Part shown: piece by piece, positions 47,768 through 56,423 of the stretch
Layout of the letters: each line of letters starts with the position of its first letter
How positions within the stretch are numbered: the first letter of the stretch is position 1
Assembly: GCF_018881855.1 (NCBI RefSeq)
Contig: NZ_JACVPN010000005.1
Span: 223,287-287,286, forward strand
Source: Polynucleobacter sp. MWH-Berg-3C6
GTDB lineage: Bacteria; Pseudomonadota; Gammaproteobacteria; Burkholderiales; Burkholderiaceae
Length of the DNA: 64,000 nt
Reading direction: 5' to 3'
The notes under the pieces: generated by a model
Seen by the model: only the letters and a program-made list of their open reading frames with translations
Told to the model about the DNA's origin: nothing
The model's database searches: none
Made by a program: the position numbers and the translations under genes

Positions 47768-50700
47768 TCAGTGGTATTGAACCTGGACAGGATCTTTTTG
47801 TTTAGACGCTAGTAGTTGATTAAGACTATGCAAGCAAGCATCATCAGGATAAATGCGCAACTCTTCAGGAAACTGCATCAAGCAAGCTCCACCACTGGTA
47901 GTTACCGCAGCAGTCAACATCAAGCCCTTGATACCCTCATTGGAGCCCGGCATTGGAGGTGGAGCTGCGCCCATCTTTGGATCACGTACGCGATTAGCCA
48001 TCAAATAAGGTCCGATTTGGCTACGCAGCATCTTCAGATCAATCGCAGAATCAATACAGACATGCACATTGCGAGCAAAGCGCATGCGAGCACCAGTGAT
48101 ATCCATTACCGCTTCAGCAACCACTCGCACGCCACCTGAAAATTTATCTGGCGTGACATTGACCTTAGCAATCAGCATCTCATCTTCTTTCAGCCAAGAG
48201 CGATTAGGTTCGTACACTTCGCTATACAGCGTTACCTCAATCGCAGCACTGCCATCATCAATGGTTGCGATCATCATACGGCCACGCTGACCCGTAAGCA
48301 TGCGAGCAGAAGTAATGATGCCGGCAATTAACTGATCCTTACCTTCAGCTACTTTAGCCAAAGGCTGGCGTATGAAATGCCCAGTCTCGTCACGATAGGC
48401 ATCAAACATATGCCCCGTTAGGCAAAGCCCTAAAGCGGTCTTTTCTTCTTGGAGGCGTTTCTTCTCAGACCAAACAGGTTCACGCACTAATTCTGGGAGG
48501 TGGCGATCTTCTTCTCCAGCAGCCTCAAATAAGCTCACCTGATGAATCGAGGCCTCTGCTTGTTCTGCAGCCTCAATGGCTCTGGCCAATGAGGCAAGTA
48601 AGGTAGATCGAATGTCATAGAGATTGCCCCCTGCAGGAACTGAATCACGATAGAGACTATCAAATGCACCAGCACGCATTAGCGCTTCAATGGCGCGGCG
48701 GTTAACTTGCCGACGATCAACGCGTGCGCAGAAATCAAACAAGTCTTTAAATGGTCCACCACTTTCACGGGCTTTGACAATCGCCTCAATCGCAGCCTCA
48801 CCAGTACCTCTCACAGCGCCTAGGCCATAACGAATATGACTGATCGGTGAATCAGGCGCTGCATCAGGTGCACGCAATGGCGTGAAGTCGTATACGCCCG
48901 TATTGATATCAGGCGAGAAGACTCGGATTTGATTTGCCAAACAATCGTCATACAAAATCTTTACCTTATCGGTGTCATCCATAGCGAGCGATAAGTTGGC
49001 TGCCATAAATTCTGCTGGGTAATAAGCTTTGAGCCAAGCAGTTTGATAAGCCAAGAGTGCGTATGCAGCAGCATGGGATTTATTAAATCCATAACCCGCA
49101 AAACGCTCCATCAAGTCATAGATCTCGTTCGCTTTGCCTTCGCTAATGCCGCCCGCTTTTGCGCCATCACTAAAGATCTTGCGATGCTGCGCCATCTCTT
49201 CAGGCTTTTTCTTACCCATCGCACGGCGCAACATATCAGCACCACCCAATGAGTAACCACCAATCATCTGCGCCATCTGCATCACCTGCTCTTGGTAGAC
49301 CATGATGCCGTAGGTCTCGCGCAGAACTGGCTCAATACGTGGGTCTGGATACTCTACTTTTTGACGACCATGCTTACGCTCAATAAAGTCTGGAATCAGG
49401 TCCATTGGGCCCGGGCGATATAAAGCCACCAAAGCAATAATGTCCTCAAAGCGGTCAGGCTTGGCTTCCCGTAGCATGCCCTGCATGCCGCGACTTTCAA
49501 GCTGGAATACAGCAACGGTGTTGGCCTTCTTGAGAACATCAAAGGCTTTCTCATCATCGAGCGCAATGTCACTAATACTCCAGTCTTTGCGATCTGCGTG
49601 TAGCGCTTTAATCCAACGCTCCGCTGCAGCCAAGATAGTGAGCGTAGTCAAGCCCAAGAAGTCAAACTTCACCAGGCCGATCGCTTCAACGTCATCTTTA
49701 TCAAACTGACTAATCACGGAGCTACTGTCTTGATCTTTGCTCTCTTGTGTATAAAGCGGACAAAAATCGGTTAAGCGTCCTGGAGCAATCAATACGCCAC
49801 CAGCGTGCATACCGACGTTACGAGTCATGCCCTCTAATTGTTGCGCCAGTGAAAGTAACTGTCGCACTTCATCTTCATTTTTCTCACGTTCGGCTAATTG
49901 CTTTTCTTCTTTTTTAGCCATTTCAATGGTCATGTACTGACCTGGCTTATTCGGAACCAGTTTGGCAATGCCATCGACGAAGTTATAGCCCTGTTCTAAT
50001 ACGCGCCCCACATCCCGAATCGCTGCTCGCGCTGCCATGGTTCCAAAAGTGGCGATCTGACTGACCGCATCCTTGCCGTATTTATCCTTAACGTACTGAA
50101 TCACACGGTCACGACCATGCTGGCAGAAGTCGATATCGAAGTCGGGCATCGATACCCGCTCTGGATTTAAGAAGCGCTCAAAGAGCAGGTTGTAGCGTAG
50201 TGGATCAAGGTCCGTAATACCCAGGGAGTAAGCCACTAAAGAGCCTGCACCAGATCCACGACCTGGGCCAACTGGTACGCCATTATTTTTAGCCCAGTTA
50301 ATGAAGTCCGCCACAATCAGGAAGTAACCCGGAAATCCCATTTGAGCAATCGTCTTCACCTCAAACACTAAACGCTCGTGATAGCGCGACATTTCTTTAG
50401 CGCGCTCTTCGGCGTCCGGGAAGTTGCGCTCCATGTGACGCTTCAGCCCAATCTCAGATTGAGCTAGTAAATATTCATCAAGGGTGATGCCTGGGGGTGT
50501 AGGGAAATCTGGCAGACGTGGCTGGCCAAGGACCAGCGATAAGTTGCAACGCTTCGCAATTTCTACAGAGTTTGTGATTGCAGCGGGCAAATCTGCAAAA
50601 CGCTTTTCCATTTCGGCTTGCGTTAAGAAGTATTGCTCGTCATTAAATTTCTTGGCGCGTCTTGGGTTACCCAATAGCTCTCCCTCAGCAATGCACACCC

Positions 50701-51385
50701 GTGCCTCATGGGCCGTGAAATCGCTCTTTTGCATGAACTGCACTGGGTGGGTCGCTACTATCGGCAGTTTCAGCTCACTAGCTAAGTGGCAGGCAAGCTG
50801 GAGCTGTTTTTCATCCTGCTGATGGCCGCCACGCTGCACTTCAATATAGAAAGAATTCGGGAATAACTTCTCATACCGTCTGGCAACAATCTTGGCCTGA
50901 TCATCTTGACCTGCTAGTAAAGCGCTACCCACTTCACCTTGGCGTGCACCGGATAGTGCAATCAATCCATCAGCAAGGGTTTTCTTGGCTTTCTTATCTT
51001 CCGCTTTGGCAGCGGGTTCACTAAACCAGGCGGAGTCAACTTCAGCACGACCGCGAGATTGGTTATCTAAAGAAGCTCTGCTCAGTAGTTCACACAAATT
51101 GAGGTAACCAGAATGGTTCTGAACTAAAAGCAATAAGCGATGAGGCTGATCTGGATCTTGAGGATTACTTACCCAAACATCAGCACCGGCAATTGGCTTA
51201 ATACCGCTAGATCGAGCCGCGGTATAAAAACGCACTAAACCGAATAAGTTACTGAGGTCGGTTAGGGCTAAGGCGCCCATTTCATCTTTAACGGCGGCGG
51301 CAACTGCATCGTCAATACGAACCACTCCATCCGTAATCGAAAACTCGGAATGAAGGCGAAGATGGACAAAACGGGGTGAAGCCAT
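47768..51385 (-). CDS. dnaE: DNA polymerase III subunit alpha
   Basis: Replicative polymerase of family C. The 1205-residue protein starts with the PHP domain (FVHLRLHSEFSITDGVV), contains the palm with PVGPGRGSGAGSLVAYSLGI and the catalytic aspartates in MPDFDIDFCQHGRDRVI, then FQLESRGMQGMLREAKPD, the fingers and beta-clamp-binding region, and an OB domain near residues 960-1080. Length is normal for dnaE1. Its ATG lies 3 bases from the start of the divergent gluQ gene, leaving no intergenic room for promoters. Confidence 0.97.
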   Translation of the reverse strand: MASPRFVHLRLHSEFSITDGVVRIDDAVAAAVKDEMGALALTDLSNLFGLVRFYTAARSSGIKPIAGADVWVSNPQDPDQPHRLLLLVQNHSGYLNLCELLSRASLDNQSRGRAEVDSAWFSEPAAKAEDKKAKKTLADGLIALSGARQGEVGSALLAGQDDQAKIVARRYEKLFPNSFYIEVQRGGHQQDEKQLQLACHLASELKLPIVATHPVQFMQKSDFTAHEARVCIAEGELLGNPRRAKKFNDEQYFLTQAEMEKRFADLPAAITNSVEIAKRCNLSLVLGQPRLPDFPTPPGITLDEYLLAQSEIGLKRHMERNFPDAEERAKEMSRYHERLVFEVKTIAQMGFPGYFLIVADFINWAKNNGVPVGPGRGSGAGSLVAYSLGITDLDPLRYNLLFERFLNPERVSMPDFDIDFCQHGRDRVIQYVKDKYGKDAVSQIATFGTMAARAAIRDVGRVLEQGYNFVDGIAKLVPNKPGQYMTIEMAKKEEKQLAEREKNEDEVRQLLSLAQQLEGMTRNVGMHAGGVLIAPGRLTDFCPLYTQESKDQDSSSVISQFDKDDVEAIGLVKFDFLGLTTLTILAAAERWIKALHADRKDWSISDIALDDEKAFDVLKKANTVAVFQLESRGMQGMLREAKPDRFEDIIALVALYRPGPMDLIPDFIERKHGRQKVEYPDPRIEPVLRETYGIMVYQEQVMQMAQMIGGYSLGGADMLRRAMGKKKPEEMAQHRKIFSDGAKAGGISEGKANEIYDLMERFAGYGFNKSHAAAYALLAYQTAWLKAYYPAEFMAANLSLAMDDTDKVKILYDDCLANQIRVFSPDINTGVYDFTPLRAPDAAPDSPISHIRYGLGAVRGTGEAAIEAIVKARESGGPFKDLFDFCARVDRRQVNRRAIEALMRAGAFDSLYRDSVPAGGNLYDIRSTLLASLARAIEAAEQAEASIHQVSLFEAAGEEDRHLPELVREPVWSEKKRLQEEKTALGLCLTGHMFDAYRDETGHFIRQPLAKVAEGKDQLIAGIITSARMLTGQRGRMMIATIDDGSAAIEVTLYSEVYEPNRSWLKEDEMLIAKVNVTPDKFSGGVRVVAEAVMDITGARMRFARNVHVCIDSAIDLKMLRSQIGPYLMANRVRDPKMGAAPPPMPGSNEGIKGLMLTAAVTTSGGACLMQFPEELRIYPDDACLHSLNQLLASKQKDPVQVQYH

Positions 51386-51388
51386 GAG

Positions 51389-52336
51389 ATGATTTTAGCT
51401 GTGTCTACTTTGAAAAACCCCTCATCCCCAGCCGACGGCTACCGCGGGCGATTTGCCCCCTCGCCCACTGGCCCGCTCCATGCCGGATCACTGGTTGCCG
51501 CCTTGGGAAGCTGGCTAGATGCCCGTAAAAATGGGGGTAAATGGCTGCTCAGAATAGAGGATTTAGATGCCCCGAGATGTATTCCTGGGGCAGTCCAGCA
51601 AATTCAGGCGCAACTGGTCGCCTGTGGGCTTTCTTGGGATGAGGAACTTACCCATCAATCCCAGCGCCAAGATCATTACCAGAGAGCTTTAGAGCGCTTA
51701 AATGAGCTCAAATTGATCTACCCCTGCGCCTGCTCTAGGCAGGCTATTGCCAATACTCTAGCCGGCCTCGGAATAAAAACTCCCCGTAACCAGGAAATGG
51801 TCTATCCGGGAACCTGTAGATCACATTCGTTGGAAACTAATTCACCAGAATTGCTAAAGACATCCAAGGCGGCCTGGCGACTTGCTCTTCCCCAAAATTG
51901 CCACATTGAGTTTGAGGATTTAGTGCTAAGCCATCAAGACCAAGACCTCAATATAGAAGTGGGTGATTTTGTTCTGCGCAGAAACGATGGCATCTTCACC
52001 TATCAACTTGCAGTCGTAGTAGATGATGCTTTACAAGGAATTACGCATATTGTGCGTGGAGCTGATTTGCTAGGCAACACAGCAAGGCAAATCCATTTGC
52101 AAAAGGTATTGGGTTATCACACACCGCAATACTTGCATCTTCCTCTAGTGCTCGATGAGCATGGTGAGAAACTCAGTAAGCAGACTTTAGCAACCCAAAT
52201 CAATACTCAAGATGAAAAACATGCGCTTGCAGAATTACGCAAAGCAGCACTGCATTTAGGATTGAATCATTTGCCAGATGGTGAAAGCATCACCATTGCA
52301 GAGTGGCTCTTAGCGGCCACTCGTGCTTGGCGCTGA
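51389..52336 (+). CDS. gluQ: Glutamyl-Q tRNA(Asp) synthetase
   Basis: A shortened glutamyl-tRNA synthetase without anticodon domain that attaches glutamate to queuosine in tRNA-Asp. The 315-residue protein carries YRGRFAPSPTGPLHAGSLVA (class I signature at about 18-37), the zinc-site piece YPCACSRQAI and YPGTCR, and the KMSKS equivalent GEKLSKQTL. queG, a queuosine synthesis gene, is about 8 kb away. The start is ATG 51389; GTG 51401 is possible. It ends 1 base before the convergent helicase stop. Confidence 0.93.
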   Translation: MILAVSTLKNPSSPADGYRGRFAPSPTGPLHAGSLVAALGSWLDARKNGGKWLLRIEDLDAPRCIPGAVQQIQAQLVACGLSWDEELTHQSQRQDHYQRALERLNELKLIYPCACSRQAIANTLAGLGIKTPRNQEMVYPGTCRSHSLETNSPELLKTSKAAWRLALPQNCHIEFEDLVLSHQDQDLNIEVGDFVLRRNDGIFTYQLAVVVDDALQGITHIVRGADLLGNTARQIHLQKVLGYHTPQYLHLPLVLDEHGEKLSKQTLATQINTQDEKHALAELRKAALHLGLNHLPDGESITIAEWLLAATRAWR

Positions 52337-52337
52337 A

Positions 52338-53807
52338 TTACTTCTTTTTAAAGCCGCCCAGCAAAGCACCAATAGCTGGCTTGGCAGGAGTAATGCCCAC
52401 TTTTTTCTCTTCTGGTTTTGCGCCCTCAGCTGCTGGTGGTGCAGCGCTTGGCTCATAGGGCTTGTAGAAGAATGGGTCAGGCATTTTCGCTGAAGCAGTA
52501 TTGGATGAAGAGCTAACAGAAGAATAATTCGATACTCTACTTGGTGAAGGCGCGCCCTCTGGTAGAGGCTTGATATCAAGCTTACGCTTCATCAATTTTT
52601 CAATATCATCTAGCAAGCGCTTTTCACTTGCATCCACCAAGGCAATCGCATCACCCTTACTACCAGCGCGGCCTGTACGACCAATGCGGTGAATAAAATC
52701 TTCTGCGTTATATGGCAACTCGTGATTAATCACGCAGGGCATATCCGGAATATCTAAACCGCGAGCTGCTACATCGGTAGCAACCAAAGCTTCAATCGCA
52801 CCTGATTTAAATGCATCTAATGTGAGAGTGCGCTCACCTTGACTCTTATCACCATGAATCGCACCTGCTTTAATGCCATCACGCTCGAGTGCACGAGATA
52901 AACGAGCACAACCCAAACGACTATTAGTAAAGATGATGCATTGACGCGATAAACCATTACGTGTGCGCTCTTCCAATACCTTCACAATAGCGCGTTGTTT
53001 ATCTGCCGAGGCCACCATATGCACTACTTGTTTGACCGTATCGGCAGCAGCATTTTGACGCGCCACTTCAACTGTGACTGGAGTACGTAAATAGCTTTGT
53101 GCCAGTTTTTTAATTTCTGGCGAGAAAGTTGCAGAGAACAGTAAGGTTTGTCTTTGCGCTGGGATCAAATTAATAATGCGCTGCAGATCAGGCAAGAAGC
53201 CCATATCCAGCATGCGGTCCGCTTCATCTAATACCAAAATCTCGACTTGGGATAAGTTGGCAACTTTTGAACCAATATGATCAAGCAAGCGACCTGGGGT
53301 CGCAATCAAGATCTCAACGCCGTTACGCAAAATCCCAACTTGCTCCTTCATGTCCACACCGCCATAGACAACAGCAGCGCGTAAATCAGTATGTTTGGAG
53401 TAGCTAGCAGCGTTCTCTGCTACCTGCACTGCCAACTCTCGTGTTGGTGTCAGCACTAAGGCACGAATTGGATGGCGTGCTGGTGAAGCGCTATTACTAG
53501 CATGACGCAAGATCTTTTGAATGATAGGTAAGACAAAGGCAGCAGTTTTACCGGTACCAGTTTGTGCAGCACCCATCAAGTCGCTGCCAGCTAAAACATG
53601 CGGAATAGATTGCGCTTGAATTGGCGTAGGGATGGTATAGCCCTGCTCGAGTACCGCCTTTTGAATCTTTGGATCTAAACCAAAATCAGCAAAGGTAATT
53701 GTTGCTGGAGGGGCAGCGGCAGCAGTGGTAGCAGCGCTGGAGTCACTAGGGGCGACTGTATTGTCAGCCCCTGTAGTAGAAGTTATTTCAGTATCAGTAT
53801 TTATCAA
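52338..53807 (-). CDS. rhlE: DEAD-box RNA helicase, RhlE type
   Basis: ATP-dependent RNA helicase of 489 residues. Motifs in order: a Q-motif region (FADFGLDPKIQKAVLEQGY then TPIQAQSIPHVL), motif I AQTGTGKTAAF, PTRELAVQV, DEAD as LVLDEADRMLDMGFLPDL (about residue 190-210), SAT as LLFSATFSPEI, and HRIGRTGRAGSKG. The N-terminal 40 residues are an Ala/Thr-rich disordered stretch and the C-terminal ~80 are Ser/Pro/Lys-rich. The start appears to be TTG at 53807, as no ATG lies before the Q motif. It follows the GlcG-like gene by 6 bases. Confidence 0.94.
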   Translation of the reverse strand: MINTDTEITSTTGADNTVAPSDSSAATTAAAAPPATITFADFGLDPKIQKAVLEQGYTIPTPIQAQSIPHVLAGSDLMGAAQTGTGKTAAFVLPIIQKILRHASNSASPARHPIRALVLTPTRELAVQVAENAASYSKHTDLRAAVVYGGVDMKEQVGILRNGVEILIATPGRLLDHIGSKVANLSQVEILVLDEADRMLDMGFLPDLQRIINLIPAQRQTLLFSATFSPEIKKLAQSYLRTPVTVEVARQNAAADTVKQVVHMVASADKQRAIVKVLEERTRNGLSRQCIIFTNSRLGCARLSRALERDGIKAGAIHGDKSQGERTLTLDAFKSGAIEALVATDVAARGLDIPDMPCVINHELPYNAEDFIHRIGRTGRAGSKGDAIALVDASEKRLLDDIEKLMKRKLDIKPLPEGAPSPSRVSNYSSVSSSSNTASAKMPDPFFYKPYEPSAAPPAAEGAKPEEKKVGITPAKPAIGALLGGFKKK

Positions 53808-53813
53808 GGTAAC

Positions 53814-54221
53814 TTACAGAATGGCTGCGATACCGGCCTTAGCGGTTTCAGCATCTTCAGCCGATTTAACGCCGGAAACGCCGACTGCGCCGATGGTAAA
53901 CCCGTTTACCTCGATATTGACGCCACCCTCTAACATGCCCGATACGTGCGGGGCAGATAAGAAAGCATGACGTCCGTTATTAATAATTTCTTCGTAAACA
54001 CGTGTCTCACGTTTACCCATTGCAGCGGTGCGTGCTTTTTCTTGAGCTATATAAGAAGATAAAGGTGCGCAACCATCGCGACGAATTAAACCCAACATAT
54101 GACCACCCTCATCACAGACGGCAATCGTCACTGCCAAATTATTTTTAGCAGCGTGTTGATCAGCTGCATTCAAAATCTTTTGAACATCTGCCTGAGTTAA
54201 AAATGGTTTAGTAGCTAACAT
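53814..54221 (-). CDS. GlcG/HbpS-family heme-binding-type protein
   Basis: A 135-residue protein of the GlcG/HbpS family: KNLAVTIAVCDEGGHMLGLIRRDGCAP, then GVNIEVNGFTIGAVGVSG and a C-terminal AKAGIAAIL. GlcG is found in glycolate operons, and HbpS in Streptomyces binds heme and iron; the molecular role here is unknown. It has no signal peptide. It lies between the RhlE gene and the aminotransferase on the same strand and near a glycolate/2-hydroxyacid dehydrogenase, which fits the glycolate association. Confidence 0.85.
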   Translation of the reverse strand: MLATKPFLTQADVQKILNAADQHAAKNNLAVTIAVCDEGGHMLGLIRRDGCAPLSSYIAQEKARTAAMGKRETRVYEEIINNGRHAFLSAPHVSGMLEGGVNIEVNGFTIGAVGVSGVKSAEDAETAKAGIAAIL

Positions 54222-54345
54222 GTTTAATCTTTCTGTCTCGAATATGGTGTATTGAATTCATGCACTTCTATATAAGTACTTGAATTATAAGGGGTGCAGC
54301 TCGATTTGCCCTGAGGAATCTAGCTCCACCCGCCCTAAGTGCCTC

Positions 54346-55530
54346 TTATTTAAGGAACTCTTGCGCAGCAACTACCCCACTTGCCTTCGGTTTGAAGCCC
54401 ATAGAGCCCAAACTCATCTCGACACCACTTAATGCAGCCATGAGATTGAGCTCGTTACAGTCACCTAAATGGCCAATACGAAATGCCTTGCCTTTGATCT
54501 TGCCCAGGCCAGTACCTAAGGAGAGATTGAATTTCTCTAAAGCGTGTTTACGCAGTACATCTGCATCCATACCTTCTGGTGTAGCAATACATGTGAGTAC
54601 TGGTGAATAGCAATCAGTGTCTTGACACTGAATCTCTAAGCCCCATGCTTTCACTGCTTCACGACATGCTGCAGCTAAACGCTGGTGACGCGCAAAAATT
54701 GTGTCGAGGCCTTCAGCCAACATCATATCCATTGCTTCATGCAATCCGTACATGAGATTGGTGCTTGGTGTTGTAGGCCAGTAACCATTTTTATTGGATT
54801 CGAGGATTTCATCCCAAGCCCAATACGCTTTATGCATTTTGTTGTTCTTGCTTGCCTCAATTGCTTTTGGTGACAAAGCATTAAAACCAATACCCGGAGG
54901 CAGCATCAAGCCTTTTTGTGAACCAGAGATAGTTACATCAGCACCCCACTTATCGTGCTCATAGTCCGCAGAACCCAAGCCAGATACGCTATCTACCAAG
55001 AGTAGCGCTGGGTGCTTGAGTGAATCAATCGCTTTACGAACATTAGCAATGTTTGAAGTAACGCCGGTAGAAGTTTCGTTATGCACTACGCATACCGCTT
55101 TGATCTCGTGCCCAGTATCTTTACGTAAACGCTCTTCAATGACAGAAGCATCGACACCCCAACGCCAAGAATCTTGTCCAGCCTTACCGACTACCTCAAC
55201 ATCGAGGCCAAGACGCTTACCAAGTGCGCGCCATAAGTTTGCAAACTGGCCAGTCTCATAAAAAAGCACCTTATCGCCAGGACTCAGTACGTTGACCAAC
55301 GCGCCTTCCCATGCGCCAGTGCCAGATGCAGAATAAATAATGACTGGCTGGCTAGTCTTAAAAATCTTTTTAATACCATCAAGGACCTTCAAGCCAAACT
55401 GACCAAACTCAGGACCGCGATGGTCAATCGTTTGATAGCTAATCGCGCGTAATACGCGTGGTGGAACTGGACTTGGGCCAGGAATATGTAAGAAATGGCG
55501 TCCAGATGCGTGGTTATCGAGTTTGAGCAT
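54346..55530 (-). CDS. Class V aminotransferase (serine/alanine--glyoxylate type)
   Basis: PLP enzyme expected to aminate glyoxylate to glycine using serine or alanine. From ATG 55530 (MLKLDNHASGRHFLHIPGPSP) the protein is 394 residues; the upstream extension lies in the operator region and is not family-like. Key parts: HIPGPSPVPPRVLRAIS, SGTGAWEGALVNVLSPGDKV, LLVDSVSGLGSADYEHD with the PLP-binding Asp, and the cofactor lysine in SGSQKGLMLPPGIGF (about Lys201). It is divergent from the GntR gene; one of two palindromic operators lies 67-80 bases upstream. Confidence 0.9.
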   Translation of the reverse strand: MLKLDNHASGRHFLHIPGPSPVPPRVLRAISYQTIDHRGPEFGQFGLKVLDGIKKIFKTSQPVIIYSASGTGAWEGALVNVLSPGDKVLFYETGQFANLWRALGKRLGLDVEVVGKAGQDSWRWGVDASVIEERLRKDTGHEIKAVCVVHNETSTGVTSNIANVRKAIDSLKHPALLLVDSVSGLGSADYEHDKWGADVTISGSQKGLMLPPGIGFNALSPKAIEASKNNKMHKAYWAWDEILESNKNGYWPTTPSTNLMYGLHEAMDMMLAEGLDTIFARHQRLAAACREAVKAWGLEIQCQDTDCYSPVLTCIATPEGMDADVLRKHALEKFNLSLGTGLGKIKGKAFRIGHLGDCNELNLMAALSGVEMSLGSMGFKPKASGVVAAQEFLK

Positions 55531-55596
55531 GTTTTGTCTCGCTGGTTTTGGGTTAAATAATCTGCCTAGTGTAAGACAATTTTTGCCAATTTTCCA

Positions 55597-55610
55597 TTTT
55601 GTATACAAAA
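55597..55610. promoter_or_regulatory. GntR-type palindrome, aminotransferase side
   Basis: TTTTGTATACAAAA is a perfect 14-base palindrome upstream of the aminotransferase start (55530). It shares its core TTTGTATACAAA with the site beside the gntR gene. The core fits the TTGTATACAA sites known for FCD-type GntR regulators. Confidence 0.7.
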
Positions 55611-55690
55611 TATATATAGAAAACCTTAAAATAAAGCCTTTATTTAGCCTTAAAAGCCTATATTTATGCTTTATGATGGCTTATTGATAT

Positions 55691-55703
55691 TTTTGTATAC
55701 AAA
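55691..55703. promoter_or_regulatory. GntR-type palindrome, gntR side
   Basis: TTTTGTATACAAA contains the same palindrome, centred about 30 bases before the gntR ATG (55728). The two palindrome centres are 94 bases apart, about nine DNA turns, so looping between dimers is possible. Confidence 0.7.
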
Positions 55704-55727
55704 TTTAGGGTCTAGGGAATTAATGCC

Positions 55728-56423
55728 ATGAAGGTAATTGAACAGCCTAATTCGCAGAACTTGCATGAAGCGATCTTCCAAAAGCTCAGACTGCTGTTGG
55801 TGGAAGGCAAGATTATTCCTGGTAGCAAACTCAATGAGCGGGAGCTCGCCGAGAGCTTGAACGTTTCTCGCACTCCGATTCGGGAAGCAATTCGTCGCCT
55901 AGCAGCAGATGGTTTAGTAGAGCTGATTGCGAACCGGGGTGCGATTGCGGTGCAACTCAGCCTTGAAGATGTCATTAACACTTTTAATGTGATTGCAGAC
56001 TTGGAAGGTTTTTCTGGCGAACTAGCTGCGAACAATATTAGTGAGACCACCCTCTCAGAATTAGAGGCCCTCCAATATGAAATGATGGCTTCGTATGCGC
56101 GCCGTGATTTATCAACTTATTACAAACTCAATCTGCGTATTCATCATCTGATTAATCAAGCGGCTAATAATCCAGTGCTAGCTCAACTCTTCTCCCAAGT
56201 GAATGCTCGTATTGAAGCATTGCGCTTTCGATCCAATCAAGATGGCGTCAAATGGGAGAAGGCAGTGGAAGAGCATCAAGAGATGCTCGATGCCCTCAAA
56301 GCCAGAGACAGCGGCCGTATGCGCAAGATCATGATCCAGCACGTTCACAATAAACGCGACGTTGTAGTGCAGCTACTCAAGGCTGAAGCGGAAGCCACAA
56401 CTACAGCAGAGGCAGTCAAATGA
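55728..56423 (+). CDS. GntR-family (FCD) transcriptional regulator
   Basis: A 231-residue repressor-type regulator: winged helix at about residues 10-75 (KLRLLLVEGKIIPGSKLNERELAESLNVSRTPIREAIRRL) and an all-helical FCD ligand domain (about 85-215) with conserved His and Asp residues for a metal-held organic acid. LNLRIHHLINQAANNPVL is typical. It lies between the aminotransferase and the large dehydrogenase and overlaps the latter by 4 bases. It very likely binds the two flanking TTGTATACAA palindromes; a glycolate, glyoxylate or similar 2-hydroxyacid effector is inferred. Confidence 0.92.
   Translation: MKVIEQPNSQNLHEAIFQKLRLLLVEGKIIPGSKLNERELAESLNVSRTPIREAIRRLAADGLVELIANRGAIAVQLSLEDVINTFNVIADLEGFSGELAANNISETTLSELEALQYEMMASYARRDLSTYYKLNLRIHHLINQAANNPVLAQLFSQVNARIEALRFRSNQDGVKWEKAVEEHQEMLDALKARDSGRMRKIMIQHVHNKRDVVVQLLKAEAEATTTAEAVK

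Noticed and set aside
50484..50822. 112-residue antisense frame inside dnaE
   Set aside because: Shadow of the dnaE reading frame, with no ribosome site or domain.
55712..56050. 112-residue antisense frame over the gntR start
   Set aside because: It covers the conserved winged-helix code of the GntR protein on the other strand and is Ser/Ile-rich without family resemblance.
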